64,000 nucleotides of DNA from Lachnospiraceae bacterium (GCA_902363835.1 CABJBM010000008.1:1-64000); one strand, 5' to 3'; counted from the first letter of the stretch, positions 26,880 through 36,749 are shown. Made by a program: numbers and translations. The notes: generated from the sequence alone by a model not told the origin.

Positions 26880-29342
26880 CTACTCTTCTTCCAGCTCTAC
26901 CTTCACCTTTTCCAGGTGCCAGATATCTGCCACATATTCTTCAATGGTGCGGTCTGAGGTAAACTTGCCGCTGCAGGCCACATTTAAGATGGCCGCCTTT
27001 GCCCACCAGGTTTCATCCCTGTAGGCCTGATCCACCCGGCGCTGTGCCTCCGCATAGGATGGGAAGTCTTTTAAAATAAAGTATGTGTCAGCACGGTCGC
27101 TGCTCTGGGTATTTAATAAGGAATTGTAAATATCCCGGAACAGTTCCGGATCCTGTGGTGAGTAATAGCCATTAATGAGCTGCATCAGCACTCTGCGGAT
27201 CTCATAGTTGTTGTTGAAGATTTCCATGGGATTATATCCGCCCTCATTCTCGTAGCGGATCACCTCATCAGAAGACATGCCAAAGATAAAGGCATTCTCT
27301 TCTCCCACTTCCTCTACAATTTCCACATTAGCTCCATCCATGGTTCCAAGGGTCAGGGCGCCGTTTAACATGAATTTCATATTGCCCGTACCAGAGGCCT
27401 CCTTGCTTGCCGTGGATATCTGCTCACTGACATCTGCCGCAGCAAAGATAATCTCCGCATTGGACACTTTATAATCTTCAATGAAAACCACTTTAATCTT
27501 GCCGCCAATGCTTCTGTCATTGTTAATGACATCAGCCACCGCATTGATCAGCTTAATGGTCAGCTTTGCACGCTTATAACCTGCCGCAGCCTTTGCGCCG
27601 AACAAAAAGGTTCTTGGCACAATGTCAAGGTTTGGGTTATCCTTCAGATGATTATACAAATACATAACGTGAAGGATGTTCATCAGCTGCCGCTTGTATT
27701 CGTGGAGACGCTTTACCTGCACATCGAACATGGACCTGGGATCCACATCAATGCCGTTATGCTCTTTAATATATTTTGCAAGGCGCACCTTGTTCTGGTA
27801 TTTGATGTCCATGAACTCCTGCCTGCACCTGGGATCTTCTGCATAGATTGCCAGGCGGTGGATATGAGGCAGATTGGTGATCCAGTCACCGCCGATCTTT
27901 CCCGTGACCCATTGGGCCAAAAGAGGATTTCCGTGCAAAAGGAACCGCCTCTGGGTGATGCCATTGGTCTTGTTGTTGAATTTTTCCGGCATCATCTGAT
28001 AAAAATCTCTTAATTCCTGATTCTTTAAAATCTCCGTGTGGAGCCTGGCAACACCGTTTACTGAGAAGCCTCCCACAATTGCCAGATTGGCCATACGGAC
28101 CTGACCGTCATAAACAATGGACATTTTGCAAAGCTTTTCCTGGCTGCCGGGGTACATCTCCATGATCTTCCCCTGGAATCTCCGGTTGATCTCTTCCACG
28201 ATCTGATAGATTCTGGGAAGCAGCCTGGAAAACAGTTCAATCGGCCATTTTTCCAGGGCTTCCGACATAATGGTGTGGTTGGTATAGGCGCAGGTCTTAG
28301 TCGTGATCTCCCATGCTTCATCCCAGCTTAAGCTGTAATCATCAAGAAGAATTCTCATAAGCTCAGGGACTGCCACGGTAGGATGAGTATCATTCAGCTG
28401 GAAAACCGTTTTTTCGTAGAACTTATATATGTCGTCATGTTTTTCCATGTACTTCATAACCGCTCTCTGAACGCTGGCAGAAATGAAGAAGTACTGCTGT
28501 TTTAAGCGCAGCTCTTTTCCTGCATAATGGTTGTCGTTGGGATAAAGGACCTCTACAATGGTTTTTGCCAGGTTTTCCTGTTCCACTGCCTTCTGGTAAT
28601 CACCTCTGTCAAAGGAGTCCAGGCTAAAGGTATTGACAGCCTGGGCATCCCAGATCCTTAAGGTATTCACCACGTTGTTTCCATATCCTACGATGGGCAT
28701 GTCATAAGGAACAGCAAGGACCGACTGGTACCCCTCATGGACAAAGTGTTCCCTGCCGTTTTCCCAGACAGTATTCACATAACCTCCGAATTTTACCTCA
28801 GTGGAATATTCCGCGCGGCGCAGCTCAAAGGGATAGCCGTTCTTCAGCCAGTTGTCAGGCGCTTCTATCTGATATCCGTTCTCTATTTTCTGTTTGAACA
28901 TGCCATAACGGTAGCGGATGCCGCAGCCATAGGCAGGGTATCCAAGGGTTGCCAGGGAATCCAGGAAGCAGGCCGCAAGGCGGCCTAACCCCCCGTTTCC
29001 AAGAGCCGGATCCGGCTCCTGGTCCTCAATGGTGTTTAAATCAAAACCCAGTTCTTCCAGAACTTCCTTTACCTCCGGCTGAGCCATAATGTTTATGATG
29101 TTATTGCCAAGAGCGCGGCCCATAAGGAATTCCATTGACAGATAATACAGGGTTTTTACATCCTGCTTTTCATACTCCTTATGGGTTGCGATCCATTCGT
29201 CTATGACAACATCCTTTACCGCATAGGCCACTGCCTGGTACATCTGCTCCTGAGTCGCTTCATCAACCGTCTTTCGGAACACATTCTTCATATTAAACAG
29301 AACACTTTTCTTAAAGGTTTCCTTATCAAATCCCATACTCAT
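26880..29342 (-). CDS. glgP: Glycogen/starch phosphorylase
   Basis: 820 residues, the full GT35 length. It phosphorolyses alpha-1,4-glucans to glucose-1-phosphate. The pyridoxal-phosphate Lys is in EASGTGNMKFMLNGALTLGT; other family blocks are LGNGGLGRLAACFLDSLA and NGITQRRFL. It follows ileS by only 21 bp, which is filled by its GGAGG site, and no terminator lies between, so it appears to share the ileS T-box transcript. No other glycogen gene is in the window. Confidence 0.96.
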   Translation of the reverse strand: MSMGFDKETFKKSVLFNMKNVFRKTVDEATQEQMYQAVAYAVKDVVIDEWIATHKEYEKQDVKTLYYLSMEFLMGRALGNNIINIMAQPEVKEVLEELGFDLNTIEDQEPDPALGNGGLGRLAACFLDSLATLGYPAYGCGIRYRYGMFKQKIENGYQIEAPDNWLKNGYPFELRRAEYSTEVKFGGYVNTVWENGREHFVHEGYQSVLAVPYDMPIVGYGNNVVNTLRIWDAQAVNTFSLDSFDRGDYQKAVEQENLAKTIVEVLYPNDNHYAGKELRLKQQYFFISASVQRAVMKYMEKHDDIYKFYEKTVFQLNDTHPTVAVPELMRILLDDYSLSWDEAWEITTKTCAYTNHTIMSEALEKWPIELFSRLLPRIYQIVEEINRRFQGKIMEMYPGSQEKLCKMSIVYDGQVRMANLAIVGGFSVNGVARLHTEILKNQELRDFYQMMPEKFNNKTNGITQRRFLLHGNPLLAQWVTGKIGGDWITNLPHIHRLAIYAEDPRCRQEFMDIKYQNKVRLAKYIKEHNGIDVDPRSMFDVQVKRLHEYKRQLMNILHVMYLYNHLKDNPNLDIVPRTFLFGAKAAAGYKRAKLTIKLINAVADVINNDRSIGGKIKVVFIEDYKVSNAEIIFAAADVSEQISTASKEASGTGNMKFMLNGALTLGTMDGANVEIVEEVGEENAFIFGMSSDEVIRYENEGGYNPMEIFNNNYEIRRVLMQLINGYYSPQDPELFRDIYNSLLNTQSSDRADTYFILKDFPSYAEAQRRVDQAYRDETWWAKAAILNVACSGKFTSDRTIEEYVADIWHLEKVKVELEEE

Positions 29343-29363
29343 TCTACCAAGCCTCCTAACCCT

Positions 29364-32300
29364 TTACTGAAACTTCTCCACACCCAAAGTTACATTTTCG
29401 CCGTTAATGCTCCATTCTTTTACATAACCGTCCAGCGTTTCAAGGATGATGTTTTCCGCAAGTACTTCGCTCTTTACTTCTTCCTCATGGATCTTTAATA
29501 TACCGGCAATGGTTTCATTGCCCTTGCTGTATACCACAATGTGATCCGTTACCTCAAACCCTGCTTCCTTACGCATGGTCTGGATCTTGCTGATCAGCTC
29601 ACGCACAAAGCCTTCTGCCAAAAGCTCAGGTGTCAGATTGGTATCCAAAACAACGGTGATGGCATTATCTCCCTCAGACACATAGCCTTCTGTCTGAGCG
29701 GTGTCAATGAGAAGGTCATCTCTTGTGAGCACCACTTCCGTTCCGTCAAAGGAAAAGGTAAGGGCGCCTGTTTCATTTAAGGTGTCCATGGCCTCATTGC
29801 CGTTGATCTCTCCAAGAGCCTTTTTAATATTTCCCAGCTGCTTGCCGTATTTCGGCCCAACGGTTTTTAACTGAGGCTTAAAGCTGTAGGATGTGAAATT
29901 CCTTACATCATCAGTAAATACCACCTTTTTTACGTTCAGCTCTTCTTCAATGATCTCCTGGTAAAACACAGGCAGAACATGAGGCGCTTTTACGAACATC
30001 TGGCCAATTGGCTGGCGGTTCTTTAAATTGGCGGTATTTCTGGCAGCACGGCCCATGACTACGATTTTTAATACTTCATCCATGTCCGTTTCCAGCTGCC
30101 TGTCAATATAGGCCTGGTTTGCCACCGGATAATCGCACAAATGAATGCTCTCCGGTGCAGACTGGTCCACGCTGCAGACCATGTTCTGATAAATCTCTTC
30201 GGTCATAAACGGGATGAGGGGAGCCGCTGTCTTGCTTACGGTAACAAGGGCCGTGTAAAGGGTCATATAAGCGTTGATCTTATCCTGCTCCATTCCCTTT
30301 GCCCAGAAACGTTCCCTGCTTCTGCGGACATACCAGTTGCTCATATCATCCACAAAATCCTGAAGAGCTCTTGCCGCTTCCGGAATCTGATAGCCGGAAA
30401 GGCAGGCATCCACCTCCCCAACCAAAGTGTTCAGCTTGGAAAGAAGCCATTTATCCATGACGGTCAGCTTATCGTATTCCAGGCTGTAATTTGTTGGGTC
30501 AAATTCATCAATATTCGCGTAAAGCACAAAGAATGCATAGGTATTCCACAAGGTACCCATAAATTTGCGCTGTCCTTCCATAACCGCTTTCCCGTGGAAA
30601 CGGTTGGGCAGCCATGGAGCGCTGTTTACATAGAAGTACCAGCGGATCGCATCTGCTCCGTAGGTTTCCAGTGCATCAAACGGGTCTACTGCATTTCCCT
30701 TGGATTTGCTCATCTTCTGGCCGTTCTCATCCTGGACATGTCCCAGAACGATTACATTTTTATAAGGCGCCTTGTTAAAGATCAGGGTGGAAATGGCAAG
30801 GAGGGAATAGAACCAGCCTCTTGTCTGATCCACTGCCTCGGAAATAAAATCAGCCGGGAACTGCTGCTCAAACAGCTCTTTGTTTTCAAAAGGATAATGG
30901 TGCTGGGCAAAGGGCATGGAACCGGAATCAAACCAGCAGTCAATTACCTCCGGCACCCTCTTCATCTGCTTTTTGCACTTTGGACAGGTGATGGTCACTT
31001 CATCGATGTAAGGGCGGTGAAGCTCAATATTCTCAGGGCAGTTGAGGGACATTGCCTTTAATTCTTCAATGCTTCCGATGGAGTGCTGATGTCCGCACTC
31101 ACACTCCCACACATTAAGAGGAGTGCCCCAGTAACGGTTTCTGCTGATTCCCCAGTCCTGAACATTTTCCAGCCAGTCGCCGAAACGTCCTTTTCCAATA
31201 TTCTCCGGAATCCAGTTGATGGTGTTGTTGTTGCGGATTAAGTCTTCCTTTACATCCGTCATCTTGATAAACCAGGATTCCCTTGCATAATAGATTAACG
31301 GGGTATCACATCTCCAGCAGTGGGGATAGCTGTGCTCAAATACAGGTGCAGAGAATAAAAGTCCTCTCTCTTCCAGATCCTTTAATATCATTGGATCCGC
31401 TTTCTTACAGAAAGTGCCTGCCCATTTGGTCTCCTCTGTCATCTCGCCTGCCGCATTGACCAGCTGCACAAAGGGAAGGTCGTATTTTCTGCCCACCTTG
31501 GAGTCATCTTCACCAAAGGCCGGAGCGATATGAACCACACCTGTACCGTCTGTCAGGGTGACATACGTATCACAGGTTACATAATATGCTTTTTTATTTG
31601 GTTTTACGAAGTCAAATAAAGGCTCGTATTCCTTATATTCTAAGTCTTTTCCCGTGTACCGCTCTAATACGGTGTACTCCTCTTCCAAAACCTTTTCACA
31701 CAGGGCTTCTGCCATATAATAGGTATAGTCTCCTGTCCGGACCTTTACATAGGTCTCATTGGGATTCACGCATAAGCCTACGTTAGAAGGAAGGGTCCAC
31801 GGGGTTGTAGTCCACGCCAGAATATAGGCATCTTCTCCCTTTACCTTAAACCGGGCGATGGCGGAGCGTTCCTTTACATCCTTATATCCCTGGGCCACTT
31901 CATGGCTGGACAAGGGGGTTCCGCACCTGGGACAGTAGGGAACGATCTTAAAGCCCTTGTACAAAAGGCCCCTTTCCCATATCTGCTTTAATGCCCACCA
32001 TTCGGATTCAATAAAATTATTTTCATAGGTTACATATGGGTCATCCATATCAGCCCAAAAGCCGACTGTTTTTGAAAAATCCTCCCACATGCCTTTGTAT
32101 TTCCAAACGCTTTCCTTGCAATATTTGATAAATGGTTCCAGACCGTATTCTTCAATCTGTTCCTTGCCGTCAAGGCCCAGCATTTTTTCCACTTCCAGCT
32201 CCACCGGAAGTCCGTGGGTATCCCAGCCTGCTTTACGGGGAACATCATAGCCTTTCATGGTGCGGTATCTTGGAATCATATCTTTAATAACCCTGGTCAA

Positions 32301-32477
32301 TACGTGGCCGATATGGGGTTTCCCATTGGCAGTAGGCGGACCGTCATAAAACGTGTAGGTTTCTGCTTCCTTACGGTTTTCCATGCTCTTTTTGAAAATC
32401 TCATGGTCCTCCCAGAATTTTTCAACTTCTTTTTCTCTTGCTACAAAATTCAAGTCTGTAGGGACTTTTTTGTACAT
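29364..32477 (-). CDS. ileS: Isoleucyl-tRNA synthetase
   Basis: 1037 residues, class I synthetase of the long (IleS2-like, about 1040) type. HIGH motif in GPPTANGKPHIGHVL (about 50), KMSKS in ENGQKMSKSKGNAVDP, editing domain between, and zinc-binding Cys pairs in CPRCG and CPKCKKQ. Start has GGAGG 11 bases upstream. The long form is eukaryote-like and often less sensitive to mupirocin, a family-level statement. Controlled by an Ile T-box. Confidence 0.96.
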   Translation of the reverse strand: MYKKVPTDLNFVAREKEVEKFWEDHEIFKKSMENRKEAETYTFYDGPPTANGKPHIGHVLTRVIKDMIPRYRTMKGYDVPRKAGWDTHGLPVELEVEKMLGLDGKEQIEEYGLEPFIKYCKESVWKYKGMWEDFSKTVGFWADMDDPYVTYENNFIESEWWALKQIWERGLLYKGFKIVPYCPRCGTPLSSHEVAQGYKDVKERSAIARFKVKGEDAYILAWTTTPWTLPSNVGLCVNPNETYVKVRTGDYTYYMAEALCEKVLEEEYTVLERYTGKDLEYKEYEPLFDFVKPNKKAYYVTCDTYVTLTDGTGVVHIAPAFGEDDSKVGRKYDLPFVQLVNAAGEMTEETKWAGTFCKKADPMILKDLEERGLLFSAPVFEHSYPHCWRCDTPLIYYARESWFIKMTDVKEDLIRNNNTINWIPENIGKGRFGDWLENVQDWGISRNRYWGTPLNVWECECGHQHSIGSIEELKAMSLNCPENIELHRPYIDEVTITCPKCKKQMKRVPEVIDCWFDSGSMPFAQHHYPFENKELFEQQFPADFISEAVDQTRGWFYSLLAISTLIFNKAPYKNVIVLGHVQDENGQKMSKSKGNAVDPFDALETYGADAIRWYFYVNSAPWLPNRFHGKAVMEGQRKFMGTLWNTYAFFVLYANIDEFDPTNYSLEYDKLTVMDKWLLSKLNTLVGEVDACLSGYQIPEAARALQDFVDDMSNWYVRRSRERFWAKGMEQDKINAYMTLYTALVTVSKTAAPLIPFMTEEIYQNMVCSVDQSAPESIHLCDYPVANQAYIDRQLETDMDEVLKIVVMGRAARNTANLKNRQPIGQMFVKAPHVLPVFYQEIIEEELNVKKVVFTDDVRNFTSYSFKPQLKTVGPKYGKQLGNIKKALGEINGNEAMDTLNETGALTFSFDGTEVVLTRDDLLIDTAQTEGYVSEGDNAITVVLDTNLTPELLAEGFVRELISKIQTMRKEAGFEVTDHIVVYSKGNETIAGILKIHEEEVKSEVLAENIILETLDGYVKEWSINGENVTLGVEKFQ

Positions 32478-32502
32478 CTTTTGCGACCTCCATTTCTGAA
32501 TA

Positions 32503-32745
32503 TATAAAAAAAGCCCTCATCCCGTAATCAGGACGAAAGCCTCACTATATCTCCGTTACACCACCCATTACCGCATACCAGCATATGCTTTCCTTTAACG
32601 CAGAAACTACGTCCTGACCTACCGCCTAAGCCTTCAGCCGGAAACTCCGGAGTGATATTCGTACCCATGCTACTTTCGCCAGGCTTCCACCCTCCCCGGC
32701 TCTCTTTGGATTTCCCATGGTCCTACTGTCTCCATCAAAGTTTTT
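32503..32745 (-). ncRNA. T-box leader, isoleucine-specific
   Basis: Untranslated leader of ileS. On the minus strand, stem I contains GAATATCACTCC with specifier codon ATC (32654..32656). The T-box bulge TGGGTGGTGTAACGG (about 32553..32567) carries TGGT to pair with the ACCA end of uncharged tRNA-Ile. A terminator stem GCTTTCGTCC / GGGATGAGGGC with T7 follows (32508..32543). Uncharged tRNA-Ile should prevent termination and raise ileS and glgP transcription. Confidence 0.88.
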
Positions 32746-32778
32746 CTTCTTATTATGATATGGTTATACAATATGTTA

Positions 32779-32807
32779 ATTATAGGGATTGGGAAAAGAA
32801 ATGTCAA
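32779..32807 (-). promoter_or_regulatory. Promoter of the ileS T-box transcript
   Basis: TTGACA, 17-base spacer, TATAAT on the minus strand: a consensus sigma-A promoter, about 35 bp before the leader. Confidence 0.85.
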
Positions 32808-32841
32808 GGCTAATTTGAGTTTCCTTCCGAATACACAAAGG

Positions 32842-33361
32842 AGAACGGGTACCGAATCATTTTCATGAAATCCGATACCCGTTCTACACGCTTTCATCCA
32901 TTGGTTCTTAATTACCTCTCTCGTCTAGTTTTTCACTGCTGTTCTCTGGATGCTCTATATGAATTTTTTCCCGTTACCTTTCGCTTAAAACCATCTACAA
33001 TCTGAATTTCTCTGCATTATTGTTTTCATTCTACTATATTGTTATCCAGCTACCGAACAAAAATTCAATCCGGACGAATCAAAATTACCCATCACCATGA
33101 ATATTTCTCTGCAGTTATAACGAACTATAGGCATATAAGAGATTGGTAGATTTTTTTATTCCGGCTTCACCCATGCTTTCGCATTGATCCATCACCTTTT
33201 CCGGTTCTCTGCTAAGGTCTGACGGTTTTGCCTTTTGCCTGAACTTGCATATTTCCTGATTCAGGCGAAACTTATGTTTTCGGTGGAATCAACCCCCTTT
33301 TCTCTGCCATCTTCCGAAATAAATTGGAATATCGGATTAGAAATTTTTTTCTTTTGTTTAT
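32842..33361 (-). ncRNA. Candidate structured non-coding RNA
   Basis: A consensus promoter (33368..33396) starts a minus-strand transcript with no open frame of note before the T-box promoter. Conserved-looking structure: GGTTGATTCCACC (33282..33294) can pair with GGTGATGGATCAA (33184..33196), enclosing a 7-bp stem GCCTGAA/TTCAGGC (33238..33266) and next to a GAAA-capped hairpin ATGC-GAAA-GCAT (33173..33184). Purine-rich single-stranded patches link them. A stem GAACGGGTA/TACCCGTTC (32843..32885) may end it, although its U-run is weak. The region around 33160..33300 reminds me of the raiA motif of Clostridia, which I cannot verify. The exact 3' end is uncertain. Confidence 0.6.
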
Positions 33362-33367
33362 AGCTTT

Positions 33368-33396
33368 ATTATATACCATCTCTCCATATTTTGCAA
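33368..33396 (-). promoter_or_regulatory. Sigma-A promoter of the candidate ncRNA
   Basis: TTGCAA, 17-base spacer, TATAAT, reading leftward. Confidence 0.75.
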
Positions 33397-33531
33397 GACT
33401 TTTTTTATAAAAAGAATAAATTATTTATTAATTTTCAAATTGTATTATATTATTTAGATTATTTAATCATTTATGAATATTTGTTCGATATTTGTGTCGT
33501 TTTTTAGATTGTTATTTTTTTGTCAATTCCA

Positions 33532-33559
33532 TTGTTTTTTTGTAAACTTATGGTATAAT
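33532..33559 (+). promoter_or_regulatory. Promoter of pncB
   Basis: TTGTTT, 16-base spacer, TATAAT, 40 bp before the pncB start. Confidence 0.65.
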
Positions 33560-33599
33560 GTGCGAAAAGGTTTAGTAAAAGAAAAAAAGGAGAAAAGCT

Positions 33600-35060
33600 A
33601 TGAGCCAGCGCAACTTAACTTTATTAACAGACCTATATGAATTAACCATGATGCAGGGATATTTTAAAGAAAAAAATGCCAACGAGACCGTAATATTTGA
33701 TGTTTTCTACCGCAGCAATCCGGGCGGCAACGGATACGCGATCTGCGCAGGCTTGGAACAGGTCATTGAATACGTAAACGAGCTTCAGTTTAACCAGGAG
33801 GATGTAGATTATTTACGGTCCACCGGCCTGTTTGAGGAAGACTTTCTGGAATATCTCTATCATTTTAAATTTTCCGGCGACATCTACGCCATTCCTGAGG
33901 GTACGGTCATATTCCCTCGAGAACCCTTAGTAAAAGTCATTGCCCCCATTATGGAAGCCCAGCTGATCGAAACCGCTTTGCTTAATATTATCAATCACCA
34001 GAGCCTGATCGCCACGAAAACAGCCAGGGTCGTATACGCTGCCGCAGGAGACGGGGTCATGGAATTTGGCCTGCGCCGCGCTCAGGGACCTGATGCCGGA
34101 ATTTACGGTGCCAGGGCTGCCATGATCGCAGGCTGCATCGGCACCTCCAATGTGCTGGCTGGGAAAATGTTCCATGTTCCGGTGAGAGGAACCCATGCTC
34201 ACAGCTGGATCATGAGCTTTCCCGATGAACTGACCGCATTCCGCAGCTATGCAAAGCTTTATCCCACTGCCTGCATCCTTTTGGTGGACACCTATGATAC
34301 TTTAAAATCCGGCGTTCCCAATGCCATCAAGGTATTTAAAGAACTTCGGGAAGCAGGAATCCCCCTTACCACCTATGGAATCCGTTTGGACAGCGGGGAT
34401 TTAGCATACCTTTCCAAAAAGGCCAAGAAAATGCTTGATGAAGCCGGATTTACAGATGCAGTAATCTCCGCTTCCAATGATCTTGACGAAACTCTGATCA
34501 ACAGTTTAAAGATTCAGGGTGCGACCATTAATTCCTGGGGAGTTGGCACCAATTTGATCACCTCCAAGGACTGCCCTTCCTTTGGCGGCGTTTATAAACT
34601 GGCGGCTTTGATGGATAAAAAGACCGGCAAGTTCGTTCCCAAGATCAAGCTTTCTGAAAATGCGGAAAAGATCACTAATCCGGGAAACAAGATCATCAAA
34701 CGCATTTACAGCCGGGAAACCGGCAAGATCATTGCCGACTTAATCTGCCTGGAAGGAGAGGTTTATAAGGAAAACCATTCCCTGCTCCTCTTTGACCCCA
34801 TTGAAACATGGAAAAAGACCCATCTGGCACCTAACAGCTATACCATGAGGGATCTTCTTGTTCAGATATTTAAAGGCGGAACATGCATTTATGAGACTCC
34901 GGCCGTTATGGACATCCAATCCTACTGTAAAAAGGAGCTTGATACCCTATGGGAGGAGTCCCGCCGTCTGGTAAATCCTCATGAAGTCCATGTTGATTTA
35001 TCCAATCAGCTTTGGCATATGAAGAACCAATTGCTGGACAGCTACCATTTCAGTGACTGA
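33600..35060 (+). CDS. pncB: Nicotinate phosphoribosyltransferase
   Basis: 486 residues. It makes nicotinate mononucleotide from nicotinate and PRPP in the NAD salvage pathway. Start block LTDLYELTMMQGYF, the active-site region RGTHAHSWIMSF (conserved His), YGIRLDSGDLAYL and the phosphate-binding SNDLDE and GVGTNLITS segments are all present. Length is normal for the Firmicutes type. AAGGAG is 8 bases upstream. Monocistronic. Confidence 0.95.
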   Translation: MSQRNLTLLTDLYELTMMQGYFKEKNANETVIFDVFYRSNPGGNGYAICAGLEQVIEYVNELQFNQEDVDYLRSTGLFEEDFLEYLYHFKFSGDIYAIPEGTVIFPREPLVKVIAPIMEAQLIETALLNIINHQSLIATKTARVVYAAAGDGVMEFGLRRAQGPDAGIYGARAAMIAGCIGTSNVLAGKMFHVPVRGTHAHSWIMSFPDELTAFRSYAKLYPTACILLVDTYDTLKSGVPNAIKVFKELREAGIPLTTYGIRLDSGDLAYLSKKAKKMLDEAGFTDAVISASNDLDETLINSLKIQGATINSWGVGTNLITSKDCPSFGGVYKLAALMDKKTGKFVPKIKLSENAEKITNPGNKIIKRIYSRETGKIIADLICLEGEVYKENHSLLLFDPIETWKKTHLAPNSYTMRDLLVQIFKGGTCIYETPAVMDIQSYCKKELDTLWEESRRLVNPHEVHVDLSNQLWHMKNQLLDSYHFSD

Positions 35061-35114
35061 TCCATGGACCTGGTCCATTGTTCACACTCTGGCCATAATC
35101 TTTTTACAGCCTGG

Positions 35115-35145
35115 TCAAATTTTCTTCATATTTAACCGATATACT
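35115..35145 (+). promoter_or_regulatory. Promoter with 11-bp repeats (copy B)
   Basis: TCAAATTT and TCATATTT start at 35115 and 35126 (11 bp apart), with TATACT six bases later. Same layout as 980 and 45004. Confidence 0.55.
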
Positions 35146-35151
35146 AAAACC

Positions 35152-35250
35152 ATCAGAAAAAGATGTTGCCAACATACTTTGAGATAAAAATTTTTTTTCA
35201 TAATTGCCGGTATTCCTTGGAGGGATACCGGCTCCTCCCTTTTCAGGGCT
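35152..35250 (+). ncRNA. Possible short RNA from promoter copy B
   Basis: After promoter copy B the plus strand has GATAAAAATTTTTTTTCATA, then an 11-bp stem GCCGGTATTCC/GGGATACCGGC (35206..35232) followed by TCCTCCC and a short T-run. No open frame. The stretch before the hairpin nearly repeats that at 1050..1075, which suggests a related transcript. It may instead only be the 3' region of the opposing DUF6472 gene. Confidence 0.4.
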
Positions 35251-35267
35251 TCTTTTTATCATTTTCC

Positions 35268-35450
35268 TTACATCTGCTTTCTTACCACAGAGTATTCATC
35301 CCCGAATTTAAAATGAGGACAGTTCCGGAAGGAATTACTTAAAAACCGTACCATTTCATCCTCATCTAAATTGATTTCACACTCATAACATTCATATTCT
35401 TCGTTAAAATTATAGTGTATACAGTATTCACAACTTGCTTTCCTATCCAT
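35268..35450 (-). CDS. DUF6472-family small Cys-rich protein
   Basis: 60 residues with CEYC near the N-terminus, YECYECEINLDEDEM in the middle and CPHF near the end: four or five Cys that could bind zinc. I recall this as DUF6472, a family restricted to Clostridia and of unknown function. It overlaps the end of the acyltransferase gene by 8 bp. Confidence 0.8.
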   Translation of the reverse strand: MDRKASCEYCIHYNFNEEYECYECEINLDEDEMVRFLSNSFRNCPHFKFGDEYSVVRKQM

Positions 35451-36522
35451 TTAACCCTCTCCTTCTGTTCTTATTTCTTCTATACCAAACCCGGTCCACT
35501 GCTTTTTTCAGAAGCTTGCCTATGGTGCCGTCAATGATCCAGGCGGCTGCCAGGGAAATGAGAAAGGTCAGAACCGTTTCACAGAGGATCCTGGGCACGT
35601 AATAATGTCTTATAAAAGTCTTTTCCACCAGCTCTCTGGCTGCCTGTCCCAAAACCAGGTAATGGATCAGGTAGATGGAATAGCTGTAACGGCTTATATG
35701 GCCTGCTGCCTTTGCAAGGACAGGAGTTTTAATATCCCCGAAACGCTCAAAAAACAGAAAAACAGCCGCAGCAATTGCAATCATTGTGGGGGCCAGATCG
35801 TGGATCCCTGGAGTAAAGGCAGGGGTGAAGCATTTTTGAACCATTGTGATGCAAAAACCGGCCATGCCTAAAATTCCAAAGGGAAGATAGCGGCTGTTCC
35901 CATACAGGCGCTTTAATGCGTATCCCAGTACAAAATAAATAAGCCAGCCCTTAAATATCATATATTGAAGGCTCCCTCCCATATCCAGGCCAAAGGACGG
36001 AAAATAGGTGCAGATGCCTTGAACAATCACCATAAGAGCCAAAAAAATCTTTAAATCCCTATCACTCATGGCCTTCATCATCCGGGCCAGAAAGGGCGCA
36101 CAAAGGTACAGGGCCATGATCACATACATGAACCACAAATGAGGCGTCATTGGAATGGTTCCTGTAAACAGTCCCTTTCCAAAAGCCGCCAGATGCTCCT
36201 GCCACTTAAGGGGTTCTTCTCTTAAATAAATTTCATAATACCAGTAATAAATCCCGCTGTAACATGCAAAGGGGATAAAAATGGTCTGAAACCGGCTGTA
36301 ATAAAAACCCGGAATATCCTCTGTCCCGGATTTTAAAAGGAAGAGGCCGCTCAGCATAAAATAAATGCCTACAAATGACAAAAGCACCGGCAAAAGAGCT
36401 GCGGAAAACAGCCATTGCCTGTAATTTAAGGTTTCTGCCGGAATTGCATGAATCATGATAATGGCAAAGACCGCAAAAGTCCTTAAGTAATCGTATTTCA
36501 CTTCCCGCTTTCTAAGTCCCAT
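35443..36522 (-). CDS. Acyltransferase-3 family membrane protein
   Basis: 359 residues with about ten membrane segments, starting MGLRKREVKYDYLRTFAVFA; the early ...RTFAVFAIIMIHA with conserved His is the acyltransferase-3 signature. Such proteins O-acetylate peptidoglycan, teichoic acids or exported glycans. Start at 36522 has GGGAGGAG 6 bases upstream. Two-gene operon with the DUF6472 protein. Confidence 0.88.
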   Translation of the reverse strand: MGLRKREVKYDYLRTFAVFAIIMIHAIPAETLNYRQWLFSAALLPVLLSFVGIYFMLSGLFLLKSGTEDIPGFYYSRFQTIFIPFACYSGIYYWYYEIYLREEPLKWQEHLAAFGKGLFTGTIPMTPHLWFMYVIMALYLCAPFLARMMKAMSDRDLKIFLALMVIVQGICTYFPSFGLDMGGSLQYMIFKGWLIYFVLGYALKRLYGNSRYLPFGILGMAGFCITMVQKCFTPAFTPGIHDLAPTMIAIAAAVFLFFERFGDIKTPVLAKAAGHISRYSYSIYLIHYLVLGQAARELVEKTFIRHYYVPRILCETVLTFLISLAAAWIIDGTIGKLLKKAVDRVWYRRNKNRRRGLNG

Positions 36523-36668
36523 ATCTCTCCTCCCGCTTCCTCTGGACTTAGAAAAGTATAGCATATAAAGTTGGATTTTGACAAATTTTTTATTTCATTG
36601 AAAAAAAGTGTAGACAAATGGAAAATCCTATGGTATTATAATGAAGCTGTCAGAGATGACACAAAAAA

Positions 36669-36740
36669 GGCCTATTGGTCAAGCGGTCAAGACGCCGCCC
36701 TCTCACGGCGGAAACCCGGGTTCGATTCCCGGATAGGTCA
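36669..36740 (+). tRNA. tRNA-Glu (anticodon CTC)
   Basis: 72-nt cloverleaf: acceptor GGCCTAT/ATAGGTC with discriminator A, anticodon stem CCGCC/GGCGG around loop CTCTCAC (anticodon CTC), T-arm CCGGG-TTCGATT-CCCGG. CCA is not encoded. A -10-like TATTAT precedes it. Confidence 0.95.
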
Positions 36741-36749
36741 TAGTTAAGG

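Noticed and set aside
30141..31061. 306-codon plus-strand frame
   Set aside because: Lies entirely opposite ileS, which has all class I synthetase motifs.
32842..32885. Inverted repeat as the strong terminator of the ncRNA
   Set aside because: The stem is good but the downstream T-run is poor, so it is given only as a possible end.
33160..33300. RNase P RNA, tmRNA, SRP RNA or c-di-GMP riboswitch
   Set aside because: None of the universally conserved motifs of these RNAs could be found in the sequence.
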